Shown here: positions 6,315 through 6,325 of the stretch, piece by piece
Layout of the letters: each line of letters begins with the position of its first letter
Position numbering within the stretch: the stretch's first letter is position 1
From: CAYYNP01 sp964472545
Lineage (GTDB): Bacteria > Planctomycetota > Planctomycetia > Pirellulales > Thermoguttaceae
Direction: 5' to 3'
Assembly (NCBI GenBank): GCA_964472545.1
Contig: CAYYNP010000434.1
Coordinates: forward strand, 1 to 6,325
DNA: 6,325 nt
Position numbers and translations under genes: made by a program
Notes under the pieces: model-generated
What the model was told of the DNA's origin: nothing
What the model saw: the letters and a program-made list of their open reading frames with translations, nothing else
Database searches by the model: none

Positions 6315-6325
6315 CTCATGCAAAC

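Noticed and set aside
5991..6323. A 110-codon minus-strand open frame across the repeat region
   Set aside because: Its translation includes the heptamer arrays read as His/Pro/Ser/Thr repeats and it overlaps the aminotransferase end, so it is most likely a by-product of the repeats.

Overview
The window is GC-rich bacterial chromosome. It most likely comes from a planctomycete, possibly a member of the Pirellulales. That guess rests on a secreted HEAT-repeat plus PQQ-propeller protein, a large cytoplasmic TPR protein beside rpsT, mostly weak Shine-Dalgarno sequences, and GTGG-type short repeats in non-coding DNA. It is an inference, because no rRNA or other phylogenetic marker beyond S20 is present.

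Layout: (1) the last 17 codons of a plus-strand gene; (2) a 793-aa exported HEAT/PQQ-like protein on the plus strand; (3) convergent to it, on the minus strand, rpsT (ribosomal protein bS20), preceded in transcription order by a 466-aa TPR protein gene; (4) a divergent 322-bp intergenic region; (5) a plus-strand class I/II aminotransferase of the AlaC type; (6) a non-coding tail carrying GTGGNGR heptamer arrays in inverted orientation.

These are mostly housekeeping or lineage-typical genes, and I see no phage, transposase, CRISPR, toxin-antitoxin or defence signature. The genes do not form one obvious pathway. S20 serves ribosome assembly, the aminotransferase serves amino-acid (probably alanine/glutamate) metabolism, and the HEAT/PQQ and TPR proteins look like protein-interaction scaffolds outside and inside the cytoplasm respectively.

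Three observations deserve a second look. The TPR gene ends in a TAG that is followed in the same frame by 32 strongly acidic, coding-like codons and then TGA, which suggests a recent nonsense mutation, stop-codon readthrough or a sequencing error. The TPR gene also has a low-GC patch of about 105 bp with rare-looking codons. Downstream of the aminotransferase, two heptamer-repeat arrays in opposite orientation enclose about 180 bp and could act as a repeat element.
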